From the NCBI GenBank assembly GCA_905221605.1, contig CAJNDS010002242.1, positions 419,110 to 483,109 on the forward strand: a stretch of 64,000 nucleotides of DNA, given 5' to 3'. The notes under the pieces are model-generated. The model was given only the letters and a program-made list of their open reading frames with translations. It was not told where the DNA came from and searched no databases. Numbering within the stretch: the stretch's first letter is position 1; every line of letters starts with the position of its first letter. The DNA is from Symbiodinium natans. Its lineage: Eukaryota > Sar > Dinophyceae > Suessiales > Symbiodiniaceae. A program made the translations under genes and the position numbers. Positions 1 to 8,624 of the stretch are shown piece by piece.

Positions 1-207
1 GCAATCCCCCAGGTTCTCAGAAGAAGTAATTCGGGTCGTGGCTCTATTCAGGAAAGCATAGGAACACTTCGTAGGGAGTTTTGCGGCAAAATTCCGAACG
101 CAGTTTTGTGCTTTCAACCCGGTTTTTCCAAGCTCGAAGATTCAGGCAACAACATGTTCCCATACAGCGTGATGATGCTGCTGGAGCCACCTATGGATCC
201 ACGATAA
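1..207 (+). CDS. 3'-terminal part of an unidentified protein gene
   Basis: Frame 1 is open from the first base and ends at a TAA at 205-207, giving 68 residues. The composition is mixed and soluble-looking, with an amphipathic stretch (IGTLRREFCGKIPNAVLCF), and the C-terminus reads PYSVMMLLEPPMDPR. TTTAGGG repeats begin about 30 bases after the stop, so this is probably a last exon. The start lies outside the window. I do not recognise the family. It could also be an internal exon with a donor before the TAA. Confidence 0.35.
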   Translation, partial: AIPQVLRRSNSGRGSIQESIGTLRREFCGKIPNAVLCFQPGFSKLEDSGNNMFPYSVMMLLEPPMDPR

Positions 208-2279
208 ACACAGCTCTTCACAGCACGCGCAGCTCCTGCCTTAGGGTTTAGGGTTTAGGGTTTAGGGTTTAGGGTTTAGGGTTTAGGGTTTATATTTAGG
301 GTTTAGGATAGACCCAAGACTGGCTCGAAGGCAGGCAGCTCTGGCTTAAGGCCCGGCCCTTAGACCTTCGCCAGCCCTTCGCCCTAGGCCCCTAACCCCT
401 TAAAACCTACCCTATCAGCCCTAAGCCCAGACCCTACACCCATTTCCTTGTGTTCAAGAGGATCTCATGTGGGAGTAGTATGCGCGGAGGTTTAACATGG
501 GTCAACCTAGTAGTGCTCTTCTTGAGCAGTCTGGTCCCACACCCTAAAAGCCCTAAAAACACTAAAAACCCGAAACTCCCCAAAAGCCCTGAAAAAACCC
601 GAAAACAAGAAAAAGCCTTAAACGTATTTTACTTCGAACCCACCCTCTCTTGACAGAGATACTCCGGGGTTGGGCACTCCAGGAACCTCCTGGGCTTGGG
701 CACTCCAGGGAGACTCTGGACTCTGGGGCACTCCAATAAGACTTTGGGGTTGGGAATTTCAGGGAGACTCTGGGGCTTGGGCACTGGAGTAGACCGGGCG
801 AGGAGAAGAGTTCCGGGCGAGGAGAAGAGTTGAGTTTGAAATCTAACAACCCCACATCGACGAGGCTGGGGAAAAAAAACCCAAAGCCCTAAAGACCCTA
901 CCCCCCTGGCCAGTCTGGCGGACGGCAGCACCGACTCCTCACACAAGGGGGAGGTGTTATTCACCATGCTGGACGCACGGGGGCCCAGTGCCTAAATCCC
1001 CTCGCCCGAAACACCAAACTGGGGAGATGATCCAGGTTCCTGAGATCTCAAGCCTTGGACCTTGCAAACCCCTTAACACCTGACAAAGCGCCTTTCGATC
1101 CTAAACGCTCTAGGCCCTCCAGACCCTGTACCCAGGGTTTAAGGCTTAGGGTTTAGGGGTTTCAAGGTTTAAGGTTCAGGGTTTGCGTTGTCCGTTTTAG
1201 GTCGTTGGATTTAGGTTTTATTGGGGCTGTTGAGGGCTTTGGAGTTTTAGTTTTTTAGGGTTTTGGAGATTTAGTTTTGTTTTTGCTTTAAGGTTCAGGG
1301 TATTTTGCGGGGGTTTGCTGGATTTCAGCAACGGTTCAACGCCCAGACCTTAAACCCCGAACCCTAAACCCTAAACCCCGAACCCTAAACCCTAAACCCC
1401 GAACCCTAAACCCTAAACCCCGAACCCTAAACCCTAAACCCCGAACCCTAAACCCTAAACCCTGAACCCTGAACCCTGAACCCTAAACCCTAAACCCTAA
1501 ACCCTAAACCCTAAACCCTAAACCCTAAACCCTAAACCCTAAACCCTAAACCCTAAACCCTGCACCCAACCCTAAACCCCAGACCCCCAGGCGCAGATGA
1601 GTGGCGGCATCGGCCTACACGAGCTCATCCCAATGGCCGGAGACAAGCCAGAGGCCGGGCTAATGGGCTCTTCAATAAGGGGTTCAAGGGGGGTTTAGGG
1701 TGTAGGGTTTAGGGTTTAGGGTTGAGGGTTGAGGGTTTAGGGTTTAGGGTTTAGGGTTTAGGGTTTATAAGGTTTATAAGGTTTATAAGGTTTATAAGGT
1801 TTATAAGGTTTATAAGGTTTATAAGGTTTATAAGGTTTAGGGTTTAGGGCTAGGGTTTAGGGCTAGGGTTTAGGGTTTAGGGGGCTCAAGGGGGTATGTA
1901 ACCCAAGGTTGCCAGTGATACTGCCCAAGACCATCTACGGCTCCCCTTGAACCCCCGCCCTGGAGAACCGCAGTATAACGTAAAGGAAGTATTGGGTTCA
2001 AGGTTATAGGTTTAGGGGTTTAGGGGTGTTGGGGTCTTGGGGGGTTTAGGGTTTATGGTTTAGGGGGTTAGGGGGGTTTAGGGGGTTAGGGGGGGGTTTA
2101 GGGTAGCAGGGTTTAGGGTTTTAGGGTTCTGGGGTTTAAGGTTTATAGGTTGAGGGTTGAGGGTTTAGGGTTTTTTGGATTTGGGGTGATGGCTCTGGAG
2201 TTTTCAAGCTTATAGGTCTAGGGCCCAGGGCCTAATACCATGATTTTAGAGGGTCAAGGGCTCATCTGAAGCAGGGTTG
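208..2279. repeat. Interstitial telomere-like repeat field
   Basis: This stretch is mostly degenerate and exact telomere heptamers. TTTAGGG runs lie at 241-305 and 1690-1760, and a long CCCTAAA run at 1346-1563 begins with alternating CCCCGAA/CCCTAAA units. At 1762-1838 about nine units of the variant nonamer TTTATAAGG are joined seamlessly to TTTAGGG units. A possible short exon lies at 1590-1675 (GGIGLHELIPMAGD in one frame, after a CCCCCAG acceptor), but it is not strong enough to list alone. No other gene is visible. Confidence 0.8.
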
Positions 2280-2400
2280 ATATTACTGTTATTATTGGTG
2301 TGTGTATATTTGGTTCCTTTCTAATATTGGTGAGTGTATACACTTGGTGTCCTTTTGGGGATACAAGGAATATAAAGCCTACTTCATATGGTTCGGGATT
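2280..2400 (+). repeat. Dispersed repeat A, copy 1
   Basis: The stretch contains TTGGTGAGTGTATA, GGTTCCTTT, a GGGG-TACAAG(G)AATAT segment and CTACTTCATAT. The same words recur in the same order at 58226-58350. It is probably a small non-autonomous transposon copy. No coding capacity is evident. Confidence 0.5.
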
Positions 2401-3118
2401 TAGAGTGTTCAGGGTCTGGGGTGTACAGGTCTTCGGGTATTGGGTTCAGGGTTTACCTCGGAGTTCATACGGAGCTGGAAAGATTCCTTAAATTCGGATA
2501 AATTCAAAAAAATCTCAACCCTAGGCCCCAAAACCGTTTTACGGATGAACCCTGCGGGGTCTTGGTAGAGAGTCAGGGAAGGGCGTACCTTACATCCCCC
2601 TATAGATGTATATCTAAGGGATTAGGGCACGTGCCCTCAGTTCCTGCGCCCTACCCCCAAACCCTCATACCCTCGAACCCTCAAAACCCTCGAACCCTCG
2701 AACCCCCAAACCCTAAACCCCTAAACCCTCAAACCCAAAACCCCAAAACCCAAAAACCCAAACAAAAACAAAAAGCCCTTGAAACCTACAACCCTGAGAC
2801 CGCCAGACTCAGAAACCCTGAAACCCCGAAAAACTCCAAACAACCCAAAAGCCCCAGAACCCCAACAATCCCAAACACTCGAACCCTCAAAGCCCCCAAA
2901 CCCAAAAAACCTAAGACCCTGGAACCCTAAACCACTCGAGCCCGCAAAGCCCCCCAAACCCAAAAAACCTGAGACCCTGAGGCGTTTAGTGCTGAGGGGT
3001 TTCCTTCTCATGGGGTGCTACCCCCAAGGTTGTACCCTTACCCTTGTTTAAGATCCTCTAAGGGAATATAAGGGGCATGTTACGAGTATATTAAGGGAAC
3101 CTCTTAGGGGTACATCCT
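2401..3118. repeat. Degenerate AACCC-rich spacer
   Basis: The sequence is dominated by decayed CCCTAAA-like words (AACCCC, AAACCC, CCTCGAACC) with A-rich interruptions. The long open frames here are proline/asparagine/lysine-rich and result from the repeat having no stops. I see no gene. Confidence 0.6.
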
Positions 3119-3510
3119 TACTTGGAGGTTCATGGTACTTATGAACCAAGCATAGCTGTACTTCTAACCCACTTTTAAGCCCCTTAAGTGCCCTAATCTG
3201 GTTATACGTACAGTCATACGTACAGTTCTAAGCCCTAAACCCTAAACCCTAAACCCTGAACCCTAAACCTAAACCCTAAACCCTTATCAGAGCAGTGATA
3301 TAGTTGGTCAATAAGCTCCATGAACCCCCAAGTAGGGGTGTACCCTTAATAATCTCCTAAAATGCCCCTTACATTCTTTAGAGGTTAGCAACCCCAAGCC
3401 CAAGGGTACAACCTTGAAAGTGCAAGGTAGCTTAAACCCTAAACCCTAAACACCAAACCCTTATAAGTACAGTGATATAGTTGGTCAACAAGCACCATAA
3501 ACCCCCAAGT
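3119..3510. mobile_element. MITE family 2 fragments (CTTGGAGGTTCATGG type)
   Basis: A left end (CTTGGAGGTTCATGGTACTT) lies at about 3119-3140. Two right-end-like pieces (GGTCAA(C/T)AAGC...CCAAGTAG) lie at 3300-3345 and 3470-3505. The second abuts a half copy of MITE family 1 (TTCCCCCTTATACTAGCAGT) at 3508-3560. The pieces look like nested or rearranged copies of elements that are complete at 27125-27276 and 29017-29118. There is no coding sequence. Confidence 0.5.
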
Positions 3511-3664
3511 GTTCCCCCTTATACTAGCAGTCCTTAATAGGAGAAGCTAGTTGGGGATACTACATAACAGGGGCTGCAAAACACCCTAAACCCTAGCCCT
3601 AAACCCTAGCCCTAAACCCTAAACCGAACATCCCAACCAGGACCTTTCCATGCCAAGTAGGGGT

Positions 3665-3768
3665 CTAGGAGTCCTCATCCCTTGGGGCCCTCGGGAGGAT
3701 GCCGAGTCCAACTTGGCGAAGTTCAAGCTGCCCCTGAAGTTCATCAAGGCGCACCTGTTGCAAAGAAG
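3665..3768 (+). CDS. Exon-like island, unidentified protein
   Basis: A single open frame reads LIPWGPREDAESNLAKFK and continues as LPLKFIKAHLLQ. It is a lysine/leucine-rich amphipathic stretch with codon use quite unlike the repeats around it. CCCTAAA-type repeats lie on both sides. Splice borders are uncertain and the family is not recognised. Confidence 0.4.
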
Positions 3769-4675
3769 AGGGGGGGGGGGGACAAAAGAACCCTAGCCCT
3801 AAACCCTAAACCCGAAACCCTAAACCCTAAACCCTAAACCCTAAACCCTAAACCCTGCGAAAAACCGAAAGCCCTTAAAACCCTAAACCCTGACCCGGGG
3901 CCTGTGGGAATGGTCTTCATCCTGACCGCTTGAACCTTACCAGCTTCTGTTGAGGGTTTTTAGGGTTTAGGGTTTTGTGGATTTAGAGGGTTTAGGGTTT
4001 GGGGGTTAGGGTTTTGAGGGTTTGGGTTTTTGTGGGTTTAGGGTTTTTGAGGGTTTAGGGTTTTGTGGTTTTGGGGGGATCAGGGGAGGTAACTCAAGAC
4101 ACCAATGTGGTAGGTTCACCACTGAAAGGCGCATATCTTGGGAGTTGGGGCAACCAACTACCCCAGATTTTCGGCGACCCGAACATCACCCTAAGCCCTA
4201 AACCCTAAACCCTAAACCCCCTTATTTCGCCCAATTTGGGATCCTAAGCAGGCCTAAGGAGGCCCGAAGTATCAGGTATTGGGGTTTTCTGGGTCATTCC
4301 TCATCCCTAAACCCTAAACCCTAAACCCAATGGATTTCGGACTTGGCGTTGAAGAGGGGAGCTGGGACAGAGCTCCCGGGCAGAGAGTTTTAAGGGTTTA
4401 CATAGGGCTTAGGACCCAAGGTGGGAGCCCAGATGCACATATGGAGGTTTCCGAGATTTGGGGGGGGTTTAGGGTTTAGGGTTTAGGGTATTTAGGTGTC
4501 AGGGGTACCTTCTTGGGGTCCTTATTCCAAGGGAATCCAGCTATTTGGGGGTCTATTTTAGGAGTCCTCTATTTTCGTAATCCCCCGTATCTATGTGGCC
4601 GCAGGAGATCCGCATTGACGCACACAAAGCTGCCACAGGACTGCCATCGGTTGCAAGTGAAGCACGCTAGGACTT
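3769..4675. repeat. Telomere-like repeats and low-complexity spacer
   Basis: CCCTAAA runs occur at 3786-3900, 4188-4220 and 4300-4330, and degenerate G-strand repeats at 3950-4080 and 4460-4500. The remainder is unassigned. No convincing exon was seen. Confidence 0.6.
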
Positions 4676-4891
4676 AGTTGCTGAGTGGGTAACCTTTGAC
4701 TTTTTTTGGGGGGTAAATAAAAGGATTATATAATATATATATATATACATATTATACATATATATATATACGTTAACTTGTTTTGGGGGGTAAATAAAAG
4801 GAGTATATATATATACATATACATATATATATATATAATCCTACCATACTTGAAAGGTTATCCTTTTTTGGCACGGGGTACTCAGCAACTC
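4676..4891. mobile_element. MITE-like foldback element with TA-rich core
   Basis: The left end AGTTGCTGAGT, followed by GGTAACCTTT, is matched in inverted orientation at the right end (AAAGGTTATCC, then ACTCAGCAACT). Inside, TTTTGGGGGGTAAATAAAAGG occurs twice as a direct repeat, each copy followed by long TATA/CATA tracts. The whole is about 216 bp and non-coding. No target duplication could be fixed by eye. Confidence 0.6.
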
Positions 4892-5004
4892 GGAGGAGGA
4901 CCATTAGCCTGAACAGCAAGCTCACCTCCTGATGAGAGCTCCTGGTTGAACTGCATGATCAACTGTTTAGGGTATAGAGGTTAGGGTTTAGGGCTAGAGG
5001 GCTA

Positions 5005-5068
5005 AGGGTAGTTTCATGGGCCTTGAATATGGTCCCCTACCTCCTTAAAGGGTTCTGAAGTATGTTTC
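5005..5068 (+). repeat. Dispersed repeat B, copy 1
   Basis: About 63 bp beginning CTAAGGGTAGTTTCATGGG and ending TTCTGAAGTATG. It is nearly the exact reverse complement of 40848-40900. This is a dispersed non-coding repeat present in both orientations. Confidence 0.6.
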
Positions 5069-5139
5069 AGTCTGCAGCTTTGCCCTAAGATGCCTAAACC
5101 TTCACACCTTGGGCCCTCGCACACTGAAACTTAAACCCC

Positions 5140-5144
5140 CGAAG
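5140..5144. repeat. Target-site duplication, left copy (CGAAG)
   Basis: The five bases directly before the 5' LTR are repeated directly after the 3' LTR at 17540-17544. Five base pairs is the usual duplication length for Copia integrases. Confidence 0.9.
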
Positions 5145-5287
5145 TGTAGTTTTTCATGGAGGAATTACACTCCTTTTGCGAGCTGTGCATACCATCGCTT
5201 TACCCTCGACTGTGGCTCAAGTTGCCGATAAAAAGAGGCGTACTTAACGGTTTATATGTTCCCTCATGTGCTGACCTGAAAACTTCA
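5145..5287 (+). repeat. 5' LTR (143 bp)
   Basis: It begins TGTAGTTTTTCATGG and ends GAAAACTTCA. By eye it is base-for-base identical to 17397-17539. It contains GATAAAAAG, an A-rich stretch near its centre, but no recognisable TATA box. The LTR is unusually short for a 12-kb element. The 9-mer TGGCTCAAG within it equals the 3' end of the dinoflagellate spliced leader, which may be chance. Confidence 0.95.
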
Positions 5288-5300
5288 GGTTATCAGCCGT
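5288..5300 (+). promoter_or_regulatory. Candidate primer-binding site
   Basis: GGTTATCAGCC follows the 5' LTR directly and resembles the GGTATCAG core that many Copia elements pair with initiator tRNA-Met. The match is imperfect (one extra T, and the expected leading T is A), so another tRNA or a half-tRNA primer is possible. Confidence 0.4.
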
Positions 5301-5313
5301 AGAGTCTCACACC

Positions 5314-8300
5314 ATGGCTCTGCAGCTGCAAGATGGGACCATTGATCCCAATGCGCAACATGATCAGACTGCAACAACCAACTACCAACAATTCAACCAG
5401 TACCGGGTACAGCAGCAGCTGATCATCGTGCAACAAAACGAGGATGCAGAGCGAGTTCGTATCGAAGCCGAACGCAGACATGCGGAAATCCTGGACATGG
5501 CTACAAGACAGGCCCGTGCGGAAATGGGAGAACTCGAGCAACACGCTGATGCCCAACATCGTGCACGGATTGAAGTCATCAGTGACCGCATGGACTTTGT
5601 GGTTCGTGAGCTACAACAACAACTACTGGAGACCAAGGCAGCACTAAGAGGTCGAACGGCGGAGCTTGACCAAGCCGCACAGGACGCACACACACTCAGG
5701 ATGCACAATCTCGAGCTTGAGGCACGAGGTAACATGGTTCTCGAATCGGAAACTCGCCTCAGGACCCATCTCGAACAGAGTGAATTCTCCCTTGCTAACC
5801 TCAGGGTTGTGTACGATCAAAACAGGGAAACCCAGCTGGAATTCTTAGGCAACGAATCTAGAGAGCAAATGCAGTATGAAGAGAACATGTTCACATATGC
5901 CATGCATGAAGAAGAGAGTGCATGTGATGTCTTGATTCAGGAGTTGGCTGAGTCGAACCAGCGTTTGATGGTTGAACTTGATGAGGCTAAGGCAACCGCT
6001 ACAGCGTCATCTAGCCTGCCGAAAGGTGGTGCCGAGCACCAGCAGGCTGTTCCCATGGCCTCAGCACCTCCACCGGGTTTGAACACTGCCGAAGCAAGCC
6101 CCCCGCAAGGGGGTGCCGCATGCGGTAATGCACATGTCACGCATGCTGATTTGCCAAATCCGTTGCAGATTCCAGAGAGCATGAAGGGTCTCTTTGAGAG
6201 ACGGCCCCAGAGGTTTAATCTGGGGGCATCTACTCCTGTTTCGCAGGCCCCTAATGAAGTGCATGAAGCGATTGCAAAAGCGCTCAAGGACTTTGCTACC
6301 AAGGATGAGACGAAACCTAAGACTAAGGAAGCCGAGACAGTGAAACTTCCGGATTTTCCCTCAGCGGAGACGTACAGATCGTGGAAGACGGCAGTGCGTG
6401 AGGCTGTTCGAGCAGCATCTGATCACCCTGATGAAGCATTTGCGTGGATTCAGCAGGTGTACGCAAAGGGTGCTTCACTAGATAGCCTCAACGATGTAGG
6501 GAAATTCCTCACGCTAGACACCAAAATCCTTGCAGCATTGTCTAGGGTGGCGAAGGGCGAGCTTGCGAGACAAATACTCAACTACAAGGAGACGGAGGCC
6601 ACCTGTGGTAGAGCAGTGAGAGGTAGGCAAGTGCTGTTAATGTTTGAAGCCTACTTTAAAACCAACGAAGAGGTTGGCTCCCTCTACTCGGTCGAAGACC
6701 TCTTGAAAGTGGCACTGATCAATGATGACCTCGCTACCTTCGTGCATAACTGGGATTCAGTGATTGCTGGACTATCGCATCCTCCAGACGAAACCACTTT
6801 GCGAGGCATATTCCTCCGTGAGCTTCGCAAGTCCCATCGTTTGAAGTATGATCTCGACATTTACGATCGGGCTCGTGAGGGGACCCCTGAGCACACCTAC
6901 AAGTTCCTCATGGAAAGCATCAAGAATCTCCTCACACGAGAGCGAATTAGGAAGAACAGGGACAAGATTGCTAAGGCCCATGGCGCAAAGTATGGTGCAC
7001 CTGCCCCTCCTACCCCTGCGAAGCCGTCGGCGCCCGCTCCTTCGGAGCGACGACAGCCATCCAGAGGACGTCAGGGTAGGCAGGTTTGCATGTTGTTTCA
7101 GAAGGGTAAGTGTAAGTTTGGGGAGCGTTGCAAGTATGAACACACGAAAGACCCCAAAGCATCCTCAAGGGAGAGATCTCCCAACCGGCCTAAGTCAGGT
7201 TCTCGCGAGAGAGAGAAGAGCAACAGCAAAGATACCTCCAACATCCCATGCGTATTTTATGCCAAGGGTACTTGCAGGAATGGGGACAAATGCAAGTTCT
7301 TGCACAAGGACAAGTCCGCATCGCCCTCTGTCCCGGCCAAGGCTAAGGCACGTGCACCCTCCCCGGCTAAGCGAAGGCCGAGCCGGAAGAAGAGGACAGA
7401 AGCTAAAGCAGCTGCCTGCTGCGTGTACGCCTTAGCCGCCCGAAAGGGTGAGCCGGATGGTAGGCATGCAGACACATGGCGTCTTGATGAGAAGTCACTC
7501 ACGCTGTCTAGGGAACATGTTGTTCTGAGAAACAACTATTTTATTCCCCAAAGCTGCCCCGTTCCAGCATGGAGAATCAAGTCTGTTGCGAGCATCACCA
7601 TGAAGCTGAAAACCGGCGAAGAGCAAACGTTACAGTACAATTGGAAAACGTGCGACAAGCAAGCACCTCTGCCCAATTGGACGGGCGTTACGAGTTTCAA
7701 GCTGAAGCCTAAAGACATGAGTGTGTGTTTTGAAAGGCACCCTGAGATACACCCAGTTGAAAGCGTCGGAGATGGTTGGAAATTTGTTCCCCATAAGCGC
7801 AAATGTGTGGCAAGGTTCAAAACCAATGCTGATTGCCCTATGTCCGACCCTGGTGATCTTCAGTGTGCAGTCATCAACGCACAAAATCTTGAGGCCTCAG
7901 TGTACTCGGAACTCCATGGTGAAAAGACAAAATGCAAGCATCGCTGCTGCAAGCCTGATTTCGCTTGTCGGCATTGTGCAGCAGGAAACATAATGTCAGG
8001 AACTGCCGCTCCAGCGCGCAAGGAACTTCAGAGCTTGGACATCATTGCCGATACGGGAAGTGAAGAGGACCTTATCAGCTCTTCGGACTTGAGAAAGTGT
8101 TTCGAAGGGGTCGGTAGGAAAATCGACGCCACGCCAGTCAACCTTCACACGGCCAATGGCATCGTGGAGGCATCGTCCAGGACAGAAGTCGAGGTTCCGT
8201 CAATGAATGGCAGCCTGGAATTCGTGGAACTCCCGGATACCCCACCGGTTTGCTCTGTGGGAAAGAAGTGCATGCAGCAAGGGTACGGTTTTTACTGGCC

Positions 8301-8484
8301 CCCAGGGCAAGTTCCGTACTTCGTGAAGCCCGATGGCCAGAAGCTCACTTGCACGCTACGGGGTAATGTTCCAGTGTTCAGCAGTATTGGGAATGATTCC
8401 GGACACCCAGCTGCTGTAGCGCATCGCGATGAAGGTGAACGAATGGCGCCCACCTGCTCCTTGCAGCAGGATTTTCACGCATAA
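5314..8484 (+). CDS. ORF1: Gag with two CCCH zinc fingers and a C-terminal aspartic protease
   Basis: The protein has 1,056 residues. The chosen ATG follows the 5' LTR by 26 bases and is the first in frame. Residues about 30-230 are rich in Q, E, R and A in a coiled-coil pattern. The middle (about 340-560) is a helical capsid-like region with no recognised motif. Two CCCH fingers of the form C-x7-C-x5-C-x3-H lie at 592-610 and 646-664, in an R/S/K-rich setting. They replace the CCHC knuckle usual in Copia Gag and probably bind RNA. Residues 913-915 are DTG inside IIADTGSEEDLI, the active site of a retropepsin-like protease. Gag would form the particle and the protease would mature it. The stop is at 8482-8484, and the ORF2 frame is already open before it (from 8439). 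Confidence 0.9.
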   Translation: MALQLQDGTIDPNAQHDQTATTNYQQFNQYRVQQQLIIVQQNEDAERVRIEAERRHAEILDMATRQARAEMGELEQHADAQHRARIEVISDRMDFVVRELQQQLLETKAALRGRTAELDQAAQDAHTLRMHNLELEARGNMVLESETRLRTHLEQSEFSLANLRVVYDQNRETQLEFLGNESREQMQYEENMFTYAMHEEESACDVLIQELAESNQRLMVELDEAKATATASSSLPKGGAEHQQAVPMASAPPPGLNTAEASPPQGGAACGNAHVTHADLPNPLQIPESMKGLFERRPQRFNLGASTPVSQAPNEVHEAIAKALKDFATKDETKPKTKEAETVKLPDFPSAETYRSWKTAVREAVRAASDHPDEAFAWIQQVYAKGASLDSLNDVGKFLTLDTKILAALSRVAKGELARQILNYKETEATCGRAVRGRQVLLMFEAYFKTNEEVGSLYSVEDLLKVALINDDLATFVHNWDSVIAGLSHPPDETTLRGIFLRELRKSHRLKYDLDIYDRAREGTPEHTYKFLMESIKNLLTRERIRKNRDKIAKAHGAKYGAPAPPTPAKPSAPAPSERRQPSRGRQGRQVCMLFQKGKCKFGERCKYEHTKDPKASSRERSPNRPKSGSREREKSNSKDTSNIPCVFYAKGTCRNGDKCKFLHKDKSASPSVPAKAKARAPSPAKRRPSRKKRTEAKAAACCVYALAARKGEPDGRHADTWRLDEKSLTLSREHVVLRNNYFIPQSCPVPAWRIKSVASITMKLKTGEEQTLQYNWKTCDKQAPLPNWTGVTSFKLKPKDMSVCFERHPEIHPVESVGDGWKFVPHKRKCVARFKTNADCPMSDPGDLQCAVINAQNLEASVYSELHGEKTKCKHRCCKPDFACRHCAAGNIMSGTAAPARKELQSLDIIADTGSEEDLISSSDLRKCFEGVGRKIDATPVNLHTANGIVEASSRTEVEVPSMNGSLEFVELPDTPPVCSVGKKCMQQGYGFYWPPGQVPYFVKPDGQKLTCTLRGNVPVFSSIGNDSGHPAAVAHRDEGERMAPTCSLQQDFHA
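8439..8484 (+). promoter_or_regulatory. ORF1/ORF2 overlap with candidate -1 frameshift site
   Basis: The ORF2 frame opens just after a TGA at 8436-8438 and runs without stops through the ORF1 stop into ORF2. The 46-base overlap contains TTTT at 8472-8475, where a tRNA on the TTT codon could slip back one base. Sequence upstream of the first ORF2 ATG (8625) reads like real protein (WLAEILTKDPPLEG). This suggests ORF2 is made as a Gag-Pol fusion, not from that ATG. Splicing is an alternative. Confidence 0.5.
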
Positions 8485-8624
8485 GCTGCCCGAAAGGGCA
8501 TGCCGCAGCAGCCGGACCACTTCCAGGAGCTCCAGACGGTGTAGTCCCGGTACCTGCGGCAGACGAGGGAGATCATCCACCATGGCTGGCAGAGATCCTA
8601 ACCAAGGATCCCCCTCTTGAAGGC

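Noticed and set aside
5293-5735. Minus-strand ORFs over the Gag gene (and many over Pol)
   Set aside because: Shadows of the + strand Gag/Pol frames, without domain motifs.
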